Assembly (NCBI RefSeq): GCF_001629705.1
Contig: NZ_CP015378.1
Span: forward strand, 3,658,001-3,722,000
Source: Fictibacillus phosphorivorans
GTDB taxonomy: Bacteria > Bacillota > Bacilli > Bacillales > Fictibacillaceae
Direction: 5' to 3'
DNA: 64,000 nt
Part shown: in pieces, positions 44,435 to 52,744 of the stretch
Layout: the number at the start of each line of letters is the position of its first letter
How positions within the stretch are numbered: the first letter of the stretch is position 1
Translations under genes and position numbers: made by a program
The notes under the pieces: generated by a model
Databases searched by the model: none
Told to the model about the DNA's origin: nothing
What the model saw: only the letters and a program-made list of their open reading frames with translations

Positions 44435-44698
44435 ATGGTGTTAAAAAGAAATGCTGGCATACTTTCAATTCTTTCTTTATTGATCGCAGGATCTCCAATC
44501 ATCCTCGCTGCTTATAGCCCATTCATTGCGGACTATATGTTTCCTATTTTTTTCACGTTTATCGCATTATCCTTGTTCTTGGCTTTTTACGCAAAAAAAG
44601 GATTATCCAAACGTATTGCTACAACTCTCGTTTTTGGATTCATAGGCTTGGCCGCGCTCTTGTATCTTGGCATGCACCTCTTCTGGTCTAAGCCTTAA
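44435..44698 (+). CDS. Hypothetical small membrane protein
   Basis: 87 residues from ATG 44435, with GAGGAGTGA upstream; the ATG at 44420 lies before that site. Three membrane segments (about 10-32, 36-52, 60-80). Followed 28 bp later by a second small membrane protein, likely one operon. No family recognised. Confidence 0.7.
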   Translation: MVLKRNAGILSILSLLIAGSPIILAAYSPFIADYMFPIFFTFIALSLFLAFYAKKGLSKRIATTLVFGFIGLAALLYLGMHLFWSKP

Positions 44699-44726
44699 TC
44701 CAATATAATAGCAGGAGGTATTTATC

Positions 44727-45014
44727 ATGTTTTTTGGAATGCCTTTTCTTATTAGTTTAGTTCCAGGCGTAATCGTCCTCTTTCTCACGTGGTGGCTAAG
44801 AAAAAAGAACGTCTCTTTGTTTATAAAACTTGTGCCATGTTTGTTAACCGTGATTAGCTCCTTGGTCATTTTTTATGTAAGTTTAGAGTTCATTCGAGGT
44901 TTTGAAGGAGCTGCTTACGGGATCCTCGCGTTTTTCTTACTTTGTTATGGAGTTGCCGCTTATTTTCTTGCTACAAAAAGAATCACCGTCATTCCAAACA
45001 CAAAAAAAGGATAA
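44727..45014 (+). CDS. Hypothetical small membrane protein
   Basis: 95 residues, three hydrophobic segments (4-22, 31-52, 60-82), basic C-terminus. Very good ribosome site GCAGGAGGT. Co-directional with the previous gene and convergent to fixX over a shared terminator. Function unknown. Confidence 0.7.
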   Translation: MFFGMPFLISLVPGVIVLFLTWWLRKKNVSLFIKLVPCLLTVISSLVIFYVSLEFIRGFEGAAYGILAFFLLCYGVAAYFLATKRITVIPNTKKG

Positions 45015-45050
45015 CCTGGTTCAACTCCAGGTCATCCTCATCCTTTTTCC
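45009..45050. terminator. Bidirectional terminator at the end of fixABCX
   Basis: GGATAACCTGG / CCAGGTCATCC stem (one bulge), T-run on both sides. Confidence 0.88.
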
Positions 45051-45055
45051 TGCCG

Positions 45056-45349
45056 TTATCCCAAACGAAACACGATTCCATGCCCACCTTTTGGGTATTC
45101 CCATTTAATGTTTTGATGCGGACAACCGATTCGGCAGCTTCCACACTCGTGACAGCCTTCGTAACCGACGTGCATCCGAATCTCTTCCCACTTATAGACT
45201 TCTGCCGGACAGAAGATCGTGCAGATTTTATCAGGACAATGGTTCAGGCAAACATCCGCATCCATAACGGTGAGATGTGACTTCGTGTCTGCGTTAAAAC
45301 GAACGAGATACTGTTTTTCTTCGATGCTCTGACACTTTCTTTCGCTCAT
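45056..45349 (-). CDS. fixX: FixX-like ferredoxin
   Basis: 97 residues. Cysteine motifs HCPDKICTIFCP and GCHECGSCRIGCPHQNIKWEYP fit the FixX/EtfX ferredoxin-like fold, with Cys ligands for one [4Fe-4S] cluster in the second motif. It passes electrons between FixAB, FixC and quinone. It starts directly after the fixC stop. Last of the fixABCX operon. Confidence 0.92.
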   Translation of the reverse strand: MSERKCQSIEEKQYLVRFNADTKSHLTVMDADVCLNHCPDKICTIFCPAEVYKWEEIRMHVGYEGCHECGSCRIGCPHQNIKWEYPKGGHGIVFRLG

Positions 45350-46645
45350 TTACTTCATCACCTTCCACGCCCGGTATGCATCACGAGCTAGTTTGAATTT
45401 CTCTCCAGCTGTTCCTACATCACGCCAAATTTTCTTCTGTTTCTCCCATTTCGATGAACCATCGACCGTAAACATTTGGCTTGCCGCTTTGTTCACCATC
45501 GGAATGTACTTATCAAAATACTGAGGAAACTTATCAAAGTGATGCGTCGAATCCCTATACTTTTTCATATCCTGACCCACAAAGCTGCTCATCAAGCGCG
45601 TCTTATAATGATTGAGTGTTGCTTCGGAATAATCGTCTCGTTCTTTTGCTAATAAAACAGCTTCTGCCGCAAACTGGCCCGATTTCATCGCAAGGTTCGA
45701 GCCTTCACGGTGGATCGCGTTTACGAGCTGGGCGGCGTCTCCAACAACGAGCACACCGTTGCCCGCTACTTTTGGCATTGATTTGTAGCCACCTTCCGGA
45801 ATCATATGCGCCAAATATTCGACTGGCTCACCGCCCGCGATGTATGGGCGGATCATCGGATGATTCTTCACATACTCTAGGAGCTCATATGGTTTAATCT
45901 TATGCTTGATTAAGCCAGATAGAAGTGAACCGACACCTAAGCTCAATGTGTCTTTGTTCGTATAAAGAAATCCGGTCCCGAGAATTCCTTTTGTCGCGTC
46001 ACCAAAAAGCTCGATTGTCGTACCTTGATTCTCTTCTAGATTAAATCGGTCCTCGATCGTCTTTTTGTCGAGCTTGATGATTTCCATCGTGGCGAGCGCG
46101 ACTTCATCTGGTCTAAACTCTTTGTGGAAGCCGAGTGACTTGGCTAACAACGAATTCACGCCATCCGCCAGCACGACAACATCTGCATAAAGGTCTCCAT
46201 CAGGGCGATCTGTTCGCACTCCAACTACTTTCCCGTTCTCAACGATACACTCTAGAACAACGGTTTCGTTCACCAAAAGAGCTCCCTGCTCAACAGCCTT
46301 CCCCGCAAACCATTGATCAAATTTTGCCCGCAGTACCGTAAAGTTGTTGTACGGTTCCTGTCCCCATTCCATCCCCTTGTACCCGACGGTTACCGCTGAT
46401 TCTTTGTCCATCATCATAAACCGCTGCTCCACGATCGGTCGTTCGAGCGGCGCTTCTTTCCAGAACTCTGGAATCACGTCTTCCATCATTTTGCGATAAA
46501 GCACACCGCCCATTACGTTCTTTGAGCCCGGATACTCTCCGCGTTCGATGAGTAATACGTTTACGCCGGCTTTCGCTAGTTCATATGAACAGGAAATGCC
46601 GGCAGGACCTGCTCCAACGACGATTACATCAAACTTTTCAGACAT
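45350..46645 (-). CDS. fixC: FixC-like flavoprotein (ETF-quinone oxidoreductase type)
   Basis: 431 residues. N-terminal FAD motif DVIVVGAGPAGISCSYELAK (GxGxxG). The LIERGEYPGSKNVMGG segment and the second FAD contact GDAAQLVNAIHREGSNLAMK are as in the ETF-QO/FixC family. It accepts electrons from the FixAB flavoprotein and reduces quinone, linked with FixX. Its start overlaps the fixB stop (46638-46645), so translation is coupled. Confidence 0.93.
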   Translation of the reverse strand: MSEKFDVIVVGAGPAGISCSYELAKAGVNVLLIERGEYPGSKNVMGGVLYRKMMEDVIPEFWKEAPLERPIVEQRFMMMDKESAVTVGYKGMEWGQEPYNNFTVLRAKFDQWFAGKAVEQGALLVNETVVLECIVENGKVVGVRTDRPDGDLYADVVVLADGVNSLLAKSLGFHKEFRPDEVALATMEIIKLDKKTIEDRFNLEENQGTTIELFGDATKGILGTGFLYTNKDTLSLGVGSLLSGLIKHKIKPYELLEYVKNHPMIRPYIAGGEPVEYLAHMIPEGGYKSMPKVAGNGVLVVGDAAQLVNAIHREGSNLAMKSGQFAAEAVLLAKERDDYSEATLNHYKTRLMSSFVGQDMKKYRDSTHHFDKFPQYFDKYIPMVNKAASQMFTVDGSSKWEKQKKIWRDVGTAGEKFKLARDAYRAWKVMK

Positions 46646-47663
46646 GATCCACCACCTCCCCGTTAAACACTTGTTTAAACTGTTGAATCAGAAGCGGTAC
46701 GATCTCAAAGGCATCGCCAACAATGCCGTAATGACTCGATTGGAAGATCGGAGCTTCCGGGTCGTTGTTGATCGCGATGATTAGCCCTGAGTTCTGCATC
46801 CCAACAATATGCTGAATCGCTCCAGAAATGCCAATTGCGAAATAGATTTTTGGCGTGACCGTTAATCCTGTCTGTCCCACTTGGTGATGGTGCTCGACCC
46901 ACCCTGCTTCCACAACATCACGACTCGCACCAACTGCCGCGCCCAGCGTTTCAGCGAGATCATGAACCACCTGGAATCCCTTCTCGCTGCCTAAACCTTT
47001 TCCGCCTGCCACCACAATATCCGCTTCATCAATCCGAACCTTCTGCGTCGTGAACTGAACGATCTCAAGCACCTTCGTTCGAATGTCTTCTTCTTTTATA
47101 GAAGCTGTTTCTTCTATTAATTGTCCTCTTCGACCAGGTTCAGGCGTCAGTGCTTTCATCACTTTTGGCCGTACCGTCGCCATCTGCGGTCTATACTTTT
47201 TACAGAGAATCGTTGCCATGATGTTACCGCCAAACGCTGGTCGGCTCGCAAGCAGCAAACCTGTGTCTTTTTCTATATCTAAAATGGTAGAGTCCGCGGT
47301 GAGTCCGGTTGGTAAGTCCGTCGCAACGGCACTTGCGAGGTCCTTACCTGTTGATGTGGCGCCATATAAAATAACTTCAGGTTTATGCTTTTGACAGCAT
47401 TCCAATAGTGCTTTCATATAAGACTCGGTTCGGTAGTTTTTAAAAATAGTGTCATCATACACATAGACCGTGTCGGCTCCGTATTCATAAAGCGTGTCGG
47501 CGAGATGTGTGACGTTCTCTCCAATTAATACGCCAGCAAGCTCGGTGCCACGTTTGTCTGCCAGTTCCTTCCCCGCTCCTAACAACTCGAGTGAAACCGG
47601 AACGATCTCACCGTCTTTTACCTCAATAAACACCCAAATGCCTGAATAATCCTCAAAGCTCAA
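46638..47663 (-). CDS. fixB: Electron transfer flavoprotein alpha subunit (FixB/EtfA)
   Basis: 341 residues. C-terminal FAD-binding block is intact: VAGGKGLGSEKGFQVVHDLA, GASRDVVEAGWVEHHHQVGQ, TGLTVTPKIYFAIGISGAIQ and INNDPEAPIF. With FixA it forms the bifurcating ETF that couples NADH oxidation to quinone and ferredoxin reduction in FixABCX systems. Overlaps the end of fixA by 11 bp. Confidence 0.95.
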   Translation of the reverse strand: MSFEDYSGIWVFIEVKDGEIVPVSLELLGAGKELADKRGTELAGVLIGENVTHLADTLYEYGADTVYVYDDTIFKNYRTESYMKALLECCQKHKPEVILYGATSTGKDLASAVATDLPTGLTADSTILDIEKDTGLLLASRPAFGGNIMATILCKKYRPQMATVRPKVMKALTPEPGRRGQLIEETASIKEEDIRTKVLEIVQFTTQKVRIDEADIVVAGGKGLGSEKGFQVVHDLAETLGAAVGASRDVVEAGWVEHHHQVGQTGLTVTPKIYFAIGISGAIQHIVGMQNSGLIIAINNDPEAPIFQSSHYGIVGDAFEIVPLLIQQFKQVFNGEVVDHV

Positions 47664-48492
47664 CGCCAGACCCTCCCTTTACCGCAAAAAGCTCTTTTTT
47701 CTCTAATAAAAGATTCAGCAGCTTTTCTGTTTGCTGAACTGCATCCCCCTCTAGCATCTCGCCGCCACTCGGTTTAGTCGGTGCCCACACCTTTGAGACG
47801 ATTGTTGGCGAGCCTTTTAGACCGAGCTGTGTTCTCTCCACATCCTCTAGATCGGCAACTGCCCAGATCACCGGCTGATACCGAGCGGCTTTCAACATGT
47901 TCGTCATCGACGAATACGGAACATCGTTGATCTCTTTTTCCACCGACATCAAGCAAGGCATTGTCGATTGAATGACTTCATAACCGTCCTCCAGTTTTCG
48001 GTGAACGACCGCATACCCTTCTTCTATATTGATCTCTTTTACCTTGTTAACAGAAGTCAGCGGAGGCATGTCTAAACGGCGTGCGATTCCTGGCCCAACT
48101 TGTCCCGTATCACCGTCAATCGTCATCTTTCCGCAGATGATCAGGTCGACCGGCTGAATTTGCGAAATTTTCTCGATCGCTTTCGTAAGTGCATAGCTCG
48201 TCGCAAGCGTATCCGCTCCCGCAAACGCTCGGTCTGAGATCATATACCCTTCGTCTGCCCCGATCTCGATACATTTTTTGATAGCTTTTACCGCTGGCGG
48301 AGGACCCATCGTCAATACCGAGACCGTCCCACCGTATCTCTTTTTCAGACGCACCGCTTCTTCTACCGCATGCGCGTCGTATGGATTAAGTATCGCAGGC
48401 GCACTCGCGCGGTCCATCGTATTCGTCTTCGGGTTCATCTTGATGATCTTCGTATCCGGCACCTGCTTGATGCAAGCCACAATATGAAGCAT
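47653..48492 (-). CDS. fixA: Electron transfer flavoprotein beta subunit (FixA/EtfB)
   Basis: 279 residues. MLHIVACIKQVPDTKIIKMN at the start, NPYDAHAVEEAVRLKKR near 37, and VDLIICGKMTIDGDTGQVGP near 117 are the EtfB signature, with the nucleotide-binding loop. First gene of the operon fixABCX. No nitrogenase genes are in the window, so the physiological acceptor ferredoxin pathway is unknown. Regulation is not visible. Confidence 0.95.
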   Translation of the reverse strand: MLHIVACIKQVPDTKIIKMNPKTNTMDRASAPAILNPYDAHAVEEAVRLKKRYGGTVSVLTMGPPPAVKAIKKCIEIGADEGYMISDRAFAGADTLATSYALTKAIEKISQIQPVDLIICGKMTIDGDTGQVGPGIARRLDMPPLTSVNKVKEINIEEGYAVVHRKLEDGYEVIQSTMPCLMSVEKEINDVPYSSMTNMLKAARYQPVIWAVADLEDVERTQLGLKGSPTIVSKVWAPTKPSGGEMLEGDAVQQTEKLLNLLLEKKELFAVKGGSGVEL

Positions 48493-48602
48493 TCGACCCC
48501 TCCTCTAATCACAGGCATTTCTCACATAAGAAGCCAATTGTATGATGATTATTACTACTATATGGAGGGCTTGTTCAATACATGACGGATTTCTTTTGGA
48601 CA

Positions 48603-48633
48603 TAAAAAAGAGACTCTATTGAAAAGAGCCTCT
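48603..48633 (-). terminator. Terminator of the TPR-protein gene
   Basis: AGAGGCTCT / AGAGTCTCT stem (one G-U) followed by TTTTTT on the minus strand. Confidence 0.8.
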
Positions 48634-48637
48634 CGTC

Positions 48638-49564
48638 TCACGAGTCTTTATATTCAGGATGTTGATGGCGTTCGCAGCCGAAAAGATAACAGTCTCTTTC
48701 TGGTGAAGGTTCTAGTAGAATCGCCGGAAGATATCCGTCCTCTATTTTCTTGAGCAGAATCTCAAAATCATTAATCTCTTTTGTGAGTCTGATAATCACT
48801 TCTTTTTTATCCTCTTCCGTCCAGTCTTCATCTAATTCTTCTGCTTCGGCTTCTACCAATTCCTCCTTTTTGTAACGAAGAAATTCCTTTATCGTGTTGT
48901 TCGCTTCGGTTTCTTGTTTTCTCTGTAAGAGACAATAGACATACATCCCAACCCATTCTGGCTGTAAGTAATAGTCTTTCCATCCTTTTTCAAACCAATA
49001 AACCGCTTCATCATGCAATCCAATCTCAGCATACAATTCAGCAAGGTCTATTGTACCTATAAAGTCTTCGGCATCTTCCTCAAAAGTTTGGGTTAAACGC
49101 AGAGCTTCACCCTTTTCTCCAATTTCTATCAAACATTTTACCTGATTGTACAGCGTATAGTCAGATTTACCAGCTGCCAGTCCGAAATGAGTAGCCGCTT
49201 TCACCGTTTCTCCAAGATAATAATACGCTACACCTAGGTTATGATGAGTGATATTAGTCGGTTCAATTGAAATGGCTTGCTGTAACATTTTTAACGCATC
49301 TTCATAACGTTTATTTTCTAATAAAAGTTCCCCACACAAACTATATGGAAAATGAGAAGTAGGGCGGAGATCAACGGCTTCTGATGCAAGTGAAAATGCA
49401 CGCTCTAAGTCATCTTCTTCACGCCATATCACCCATGCTAAGTTTGTCAGCGATTGAACATCTCTCTTTTCTAGTACGGCTTTGTGGAATAGTTTCATCG
49501 CTTGATCTACGTTATTTTCTTCTAGCTGCTGAATCGCTTCTTTATTCGTATTGATAGGAAACAT
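48638..49564 (-). CDS. TPR-repeat protein with acidic region and Cys-rich end
   Basis: 308 residues, cytosolic. About six TPR units in residues 1-215 (NNVDQAMKLFHKAVLEKRD, NKRYEDALKMLQQAISIEPT, GLHDEAVYWFEKGWKDYYLQ). Then a highly acidic helix (about 232-255, EAEAEELDEDWTEEDKKE) and a short C-terminal CYLFGCERHQH, which could bind a metal. Likely a protein-interaction scaffold; the partner is unknown. It precedes or follows no obviously related gene; 16 bp separates it from the upstream membrane protein gene. Confidence 0.8.
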   Translation of the reverse strand: MFPINTNKEAIQQLEENNVDQAMKLFHKAVLEKRDVQSLTNLAWVIWREEDDLERAFSLASEAVDLRPTSHFPYSLCGELLLENKRYEDALKMLQQAISIEPTNITHHNLGVAYYYLGETVKAATHFGLAAGKSDYTLYNQVKCLIEIGEKGEALRLTQTFEEDAEDFIGTIDLAELYAEIGLHDEAVYWFEKGWKDYYLQPEWVGMYVYCLLQRKQETEANNTIKEFLRYKKEELVEAEAEELDEDWTEEDKKEVIIRLTKEINDFEILLKKIEDGYLPAILLEPSPERDCYLFGCERHQHPEYKDS

Positions 49565-49579
49565 CTACCTTCCTTATAG

Positions 49580-49927
49580 TTAAAACGCGTATTGAAACAG
49601 TCCATAATAGAGTGGACCAATCATAATTAATGCTGTAACACCAAATATAGCTGGGCGAGCTGCTCTTGGAATCTTGTTTGCATCTTCATTAAACTTTTTA
49701 AGTCCATACGCTAGATCCCAAACTAATCCACCGATGAAAACGACTTTCCATAGAAGTGGTGTGAAGAGCTCATTGCTCGTTACATACCCGAACAATCCGA
49801 TCCACGTAATGATTGAAATAACAAAATCTAGTTTCGCAGAGTGAGTCTTGTATCCGCCTTTAATGAAATAGCCAATCGCAAGAGTGCCTAGAATTCCAAG
49901 ATAAACCGTCCATAAAATATTTGCCAT
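49580..49927 (-). CDS. Hypothetical four-helix membrane protein
   Basis: 115 residues from ATG 49927 (or 49936); GGGGATATGAGGG lies just before. Four membrane segments (about 2-20, 28-46, 52-70, 90-110). It probably forms an operon with the TPR gene 16 bp downstream. Not recognised. Confidence 0.65.
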   Translation of the reverse strand: MANILWTVYLGILGTLAIGYFIKGGYKTHSAKLDFVISIITWIGLFGYVTSNELFTPLLWKVVFIGGLVWDLAYGLKKFNEDANKIPRAARPAIFGVTALIMIGPLYYGLFQYAF

Positions 49928-50089
49928 AACCCTCATATCCCCTTTTTCTGTCAGTGATTTTATTATAAATCTTACATTTACTTCCGGAAACCTTTTAGTG
50001 ATAATAAAAGGCAAATAAATGATTGCAGAATAATAAGTCTAATGGTAATATTTTTAAGTATTTCATTTATTTAGAAGGAGCATGATGAC

Positions 50090-50602
50090 ATGCCTAAAAT
50101 TTCCCTTGCAGAAGCAGTTAAACTTAAAAGCGTATTATCGAAACGTATACATGAACTTGAGGATGAAATGGATCGTGCAGCCTTTGTTGAAATCGAAAAA
50201 GGGGATCAAGTTCCAAAGCAAGTCCGAACATTATCAAATGTCGAACAAGATATAGAGGAAGTCCGCAAAGATTTTCGTTTATTAGATAAACTCATGTATC
50301 AAGCAAACAGCCAACAACAGATTGTATTTAATGATGAACCTCTAGCGATCGTGGAAGCAATAGAACTTGCTACACAACTACGCGCGAAATCAAAAAAGTT
50401 TAAAGAATTCGGCGCTGCTTCAAAAGAAGAGCCTTATTTATTCGGTGAGAACGCAAATTTAATGCGAATCGCAACATTCGAGCCAGAAGATTATCGTTTA
50501 AAAGGAATCGAGACGGAGCGTCAAGCAAACCGTCTTTCCAATCTGATCAACGCTAAAAACTATTCTGTTGAATTAGACTTCGACAGTGAGAAATATTTTT
50601 AA
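50090..50602 (+). CDS. DIP1984/DUF6847-like helical protein
   Basis: 170 residues, all-alpha, cytosolic. N-terminal SLAEAVKLKSVLSKRIHELE and the middle LDKLMYQANSQQQIVFND resemble the DIP1984 (septicolysin-like) family, where similar K-L-x-E-A-L and N-x-T-N motifs occur; that match is from memory and tentative. GAAGGAGC ribosome site. Followed by a hairpin without T-run. Confidence 0.5.
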   Translation: MPKISLAEAVKLKSVLSKRIHELEDEMDRAAFVEIEKGDQVPKQVRTLSNVEQDIEEVRKDFRLLDKLMYQANSQQQIVFNDEPLAIVEAIELATQLRAKSKKFKEFGAASKEEPYLFGENANLMRIATFEPEDYRLKGIETERQANRLSNLINAKNYSVELDFDSEKYF

Positions 50603-50603
50603 G

Positions 50604-50632
50604 CCTTGAAGAGGTGAGACTCCTCTTCAAGG
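50604..50632. other. Strong hairpin without T-run
   Basis: CCTTGAAGAGG / CCTCTTCAAGG perfect 11-bp stem, loop TGAGACT, directly after the stop codon of the preceding gene. No T-run, so RNA stability or a factor-dependent end are possible. The next stretch (50640-50830) is low-complexity with ACC/TTACC runs and no gene. Confidence 0.7.
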
Positions 50633-50834
50633 TATAGAAGGAGAAAATTTTTCGGGTACACTGGTACCCTTGTAACGGTAGATGAGCCAACCAATCACCC
50701 ATCACCGATTACCATCTTACCTTTTACCTATTACCCACTTTTGCAATGGATGGTCGATGACCCACTCATTTTAAACCTATACTCCTTCTATATTCTCCAG
50801 TCCGGTTTAGGACTGGAGATCTTATATGATATGC

Positions 50835-50870
50835 AAAAAAGCAGTTCCCTCTGTTGAGAACTGCTTTTTT
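50835..50870. terminator. Bidirectional terminator
   Basis: AAAAAAGCAGTTC / GAACTGCTTTTTT perfect stem with 10-nt loop. Confidence 0.92.
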
Positions 50871-50888
50871 ATCATGGTTGTTTAGTTG

Positions 50889-51038
50889 TTTTACGGTACG
50901 TGTTTTTATATTTGTTACACGTTCACCGGTAAATGGTGTGTGACCACCTGTAAATGGCTGCTAACCACCTGAAACGATGCTGTGACCACCGGTAAACACC
51001 ACACGATCACCTGCAAACCACACATAACCACCGGCAAC
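50889..51038 (-). repeat. Array D: six-unit 21-bp-period keyword array with conserved tail
   Basis: Minus-strand orientation. Plus-strand keywords CACCGGTAA, CACCTGTAA, CACCTGAAA, CACCGGTAA, CACCTGCAA and CACCGGCAA start at exactly 50924, 50945, 50966, 50987, 51008 and 51029. Tail at 50889-50924 is identical to array C in the core. In the frame that is open in A-C this array has a TAG (unit at 50966), so it does not encode the heptapeptide product. Between convergent genes. Confidence 0.9.
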
Positions 51039-51085
51039 ACACACAAACATGATCTACGGAACCAACATTCACACGAAAATCACAC

Positions 51086-52630
51086 TCATTCTATATGGTT
51101 AACCTGTAAATTCTCAAATATAGCTTCTCCACCATCAGAAAATAGCGTTATTCCCTGATCATTATGCTCCGGATACAATAGACTTGAGTGCGCGACTCGT
51201 CCATCATCTACAAATACTTCTACACTTGTTTTATCTACAAGAATTTTCAAGTGAACGTTTCGTTTTTCTGAAGAAAATGGCGCTTTGCTCTCTACGTATT
51301 GACCGCTTTTATCTGGTTGGTTAGCAAAGGATCGGTTCACATAAGAAAACTGTCCTTCTGTATGAATCCCAACATCAATATGGCGATTCTTATCCTCGGA
51401 TTCACGAAGCCTCAAGCCGATATTTTGGCTGTCTTCCCAACTGATATCCGTTTCTAACACGTACGAATCTCCAGATACATCAAGCGTTTTTTCACCTGTC
51501 ACTTTAATCTGCTGGAAGAAATCCCTATAACTCGTTAAATTATCTAATGCTTCAACCGGTTGTGACGCTAAATAATACCGATCCGCGTTAGCATCATGTT
51601 TCAACTGAAGTTCACGCACCACTGAATCCATACCGTTAAAATCTTCTTTCATCGTCGGCGTTTCATGCGGATAGCTCCAGCTGTTCATCCAAGCGAGCGC
51701 ATATCTTTTCGCATCAGGATCACTCTTCTCTCCTTCATCAAACGTCACGCCACCATACCAATCAAAGCCGTGATCCAGCCACTCTGGATCTTCATGATCA
51801 ACGGCAAACGACTCTCCGTTAAAATCTCCTGTCCAATACGCGTACGTGTTGGGTTTTCCAGACGAGAGGCCGTTCGCGCTCACACCGAGCACCCATTTCA
51901 GTGTTCCATCTTCACCACGCATCAAAAAGAGATCAGGACATTCGATCAACCCAATATCTTTCGTTTGAAAACCGCTCGTAAATCTCCAGTTTTTCAGATC
52001 ATCAGACTCATAAAAACCGATTTTCGTACCTTCCGCCATCAGCATAATCCACTTTTTCCGCTCATCATCCCAGACCACTTTAGGGTCTCTAAAATCTTTC
52101 GTTCCCGGGTTATCTAAAACGGGATCCTCGCCATGAGGCTTAAACGTCTTTCCTTCATCCGTACTGTACCAAAGAAACTGCTTCTGTTTTCCTCCGTCTT
52201 TTGAAGGCTGTGTCAGAATAGCGATAAACGCATTCTTCCCGAACCCAGCGGTATTTTCTTTATCGATTACTACGGAACCTGACCAAATGTCACCGTTATC
52301 GTTCGTGAATTTCGGAATAGCGACGCCTTCATCTCTCCAGTTCACAAGGTCTTCAGACGTTGCATGGCGCCACTCTGTTCCGTTTCCGTCTGGGTAATCT
52401 TTGTTATAAAGATAATAATAGTGATATTTCCCTTTATAATAGACCGGTTTCTGAGGATCGTTCTTCCACTTGTCAGGCGTTGTAAAATGATAATCTGCCC
52501 GATACGATGGGTCGTTTTCCTTTTTCGGAACCGGCTTACTCGATTCTTCCATTAAATTCTTTACTAGCAACAAACCTGAAATCAATAAAACTAAAATGAA
52601 TAGCACTGGCCATTTCTCTCTTTTAAACAT
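51086..52630 (-). CDS. levB: Levan endo-hydrolase, GH32 (LevB type)
   Basis: 514 residues. An N-terminal hydrophobic segment (7-24) exports or anchors it. GH32 motifs: TTPDKWKNDPQKPVYYKGKY (nucleophile Asp), DFRDPKVVWDD and LIECPDLFLM (acid/base Glu), then the beta-sandwich module with RLRESEDKNRHIDVGI. The sequence closely matches B. subtilis LevB (YveB), which cuts levan made by SacB to short fructans. It follows sacB by 114 bp, the same order as in B. subtilis. Confidence 0.93.
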   Translation of the reverse strand: MFKREKWPVLFILVLLISGLLLVKNLMEESSKPVPKKENDPSYRADYHFTTPDKWKNDPQKPVYYKGKYHYYYLYNKDYPDGNGTEWRHATSEDLVNWRDEGVAIPKFTNDNGDIWSGSVVIDKENTAGFGKNAFIAILTQPSKDGGKQKQFLWYSTDEGKTFKPHGEDPVLDNPGTKDFRDPKVVWDDERKKWIMLMAEGTKIGFYESDDLKNWRFTSGFQTKDIGLIECPDLFLMRGEDGTLKWVLGVSANGLSSGKPNTYAYWTGDFNGESFAVDHEDPEWLDHGFDWYGGVTFDEGEKSDPDAKRYALAWMNSWSYPHETPTMKEDFNGMDSVVRELQLKHDANADRYYLASQPVEALDNLTSYRDFFQQIKVTGEKTLDVSGDSYVLETDISWEDSQNIGLRLRESEDKNRHIDVGIHTEGQFSYVNRSFANQPDKSGQYVESKAPFSSEKRNVHLKILVDKTSVEVFVDDGRVAHSSLLYPEHNDQGITLFSDGGEAIFENLQVNHIE

Positions 52631-52744
52631 AGTCTCTTAACCTCCTCACTAATTAGTTGTCTTTAAACGAAAAGGAAATGCCATCTCTGGCATTTCCTTT
52701 TGATTGATGTGTAGGGTAGGTCGAAAATTGATTGATAGAAATCT

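Noticed and set aside
45616..45897. Arg-rich plus-strand frame opposite fixC
   Set aside because: Antisense to a clear FixC protein; no start signal.
50640..50830. ACC/TTACC-rich stretch as a further keyword array
   Set aside because: Steps vary (about 7-12 bp) and no 21-bp register could be found; treated as low-complexity sequence.
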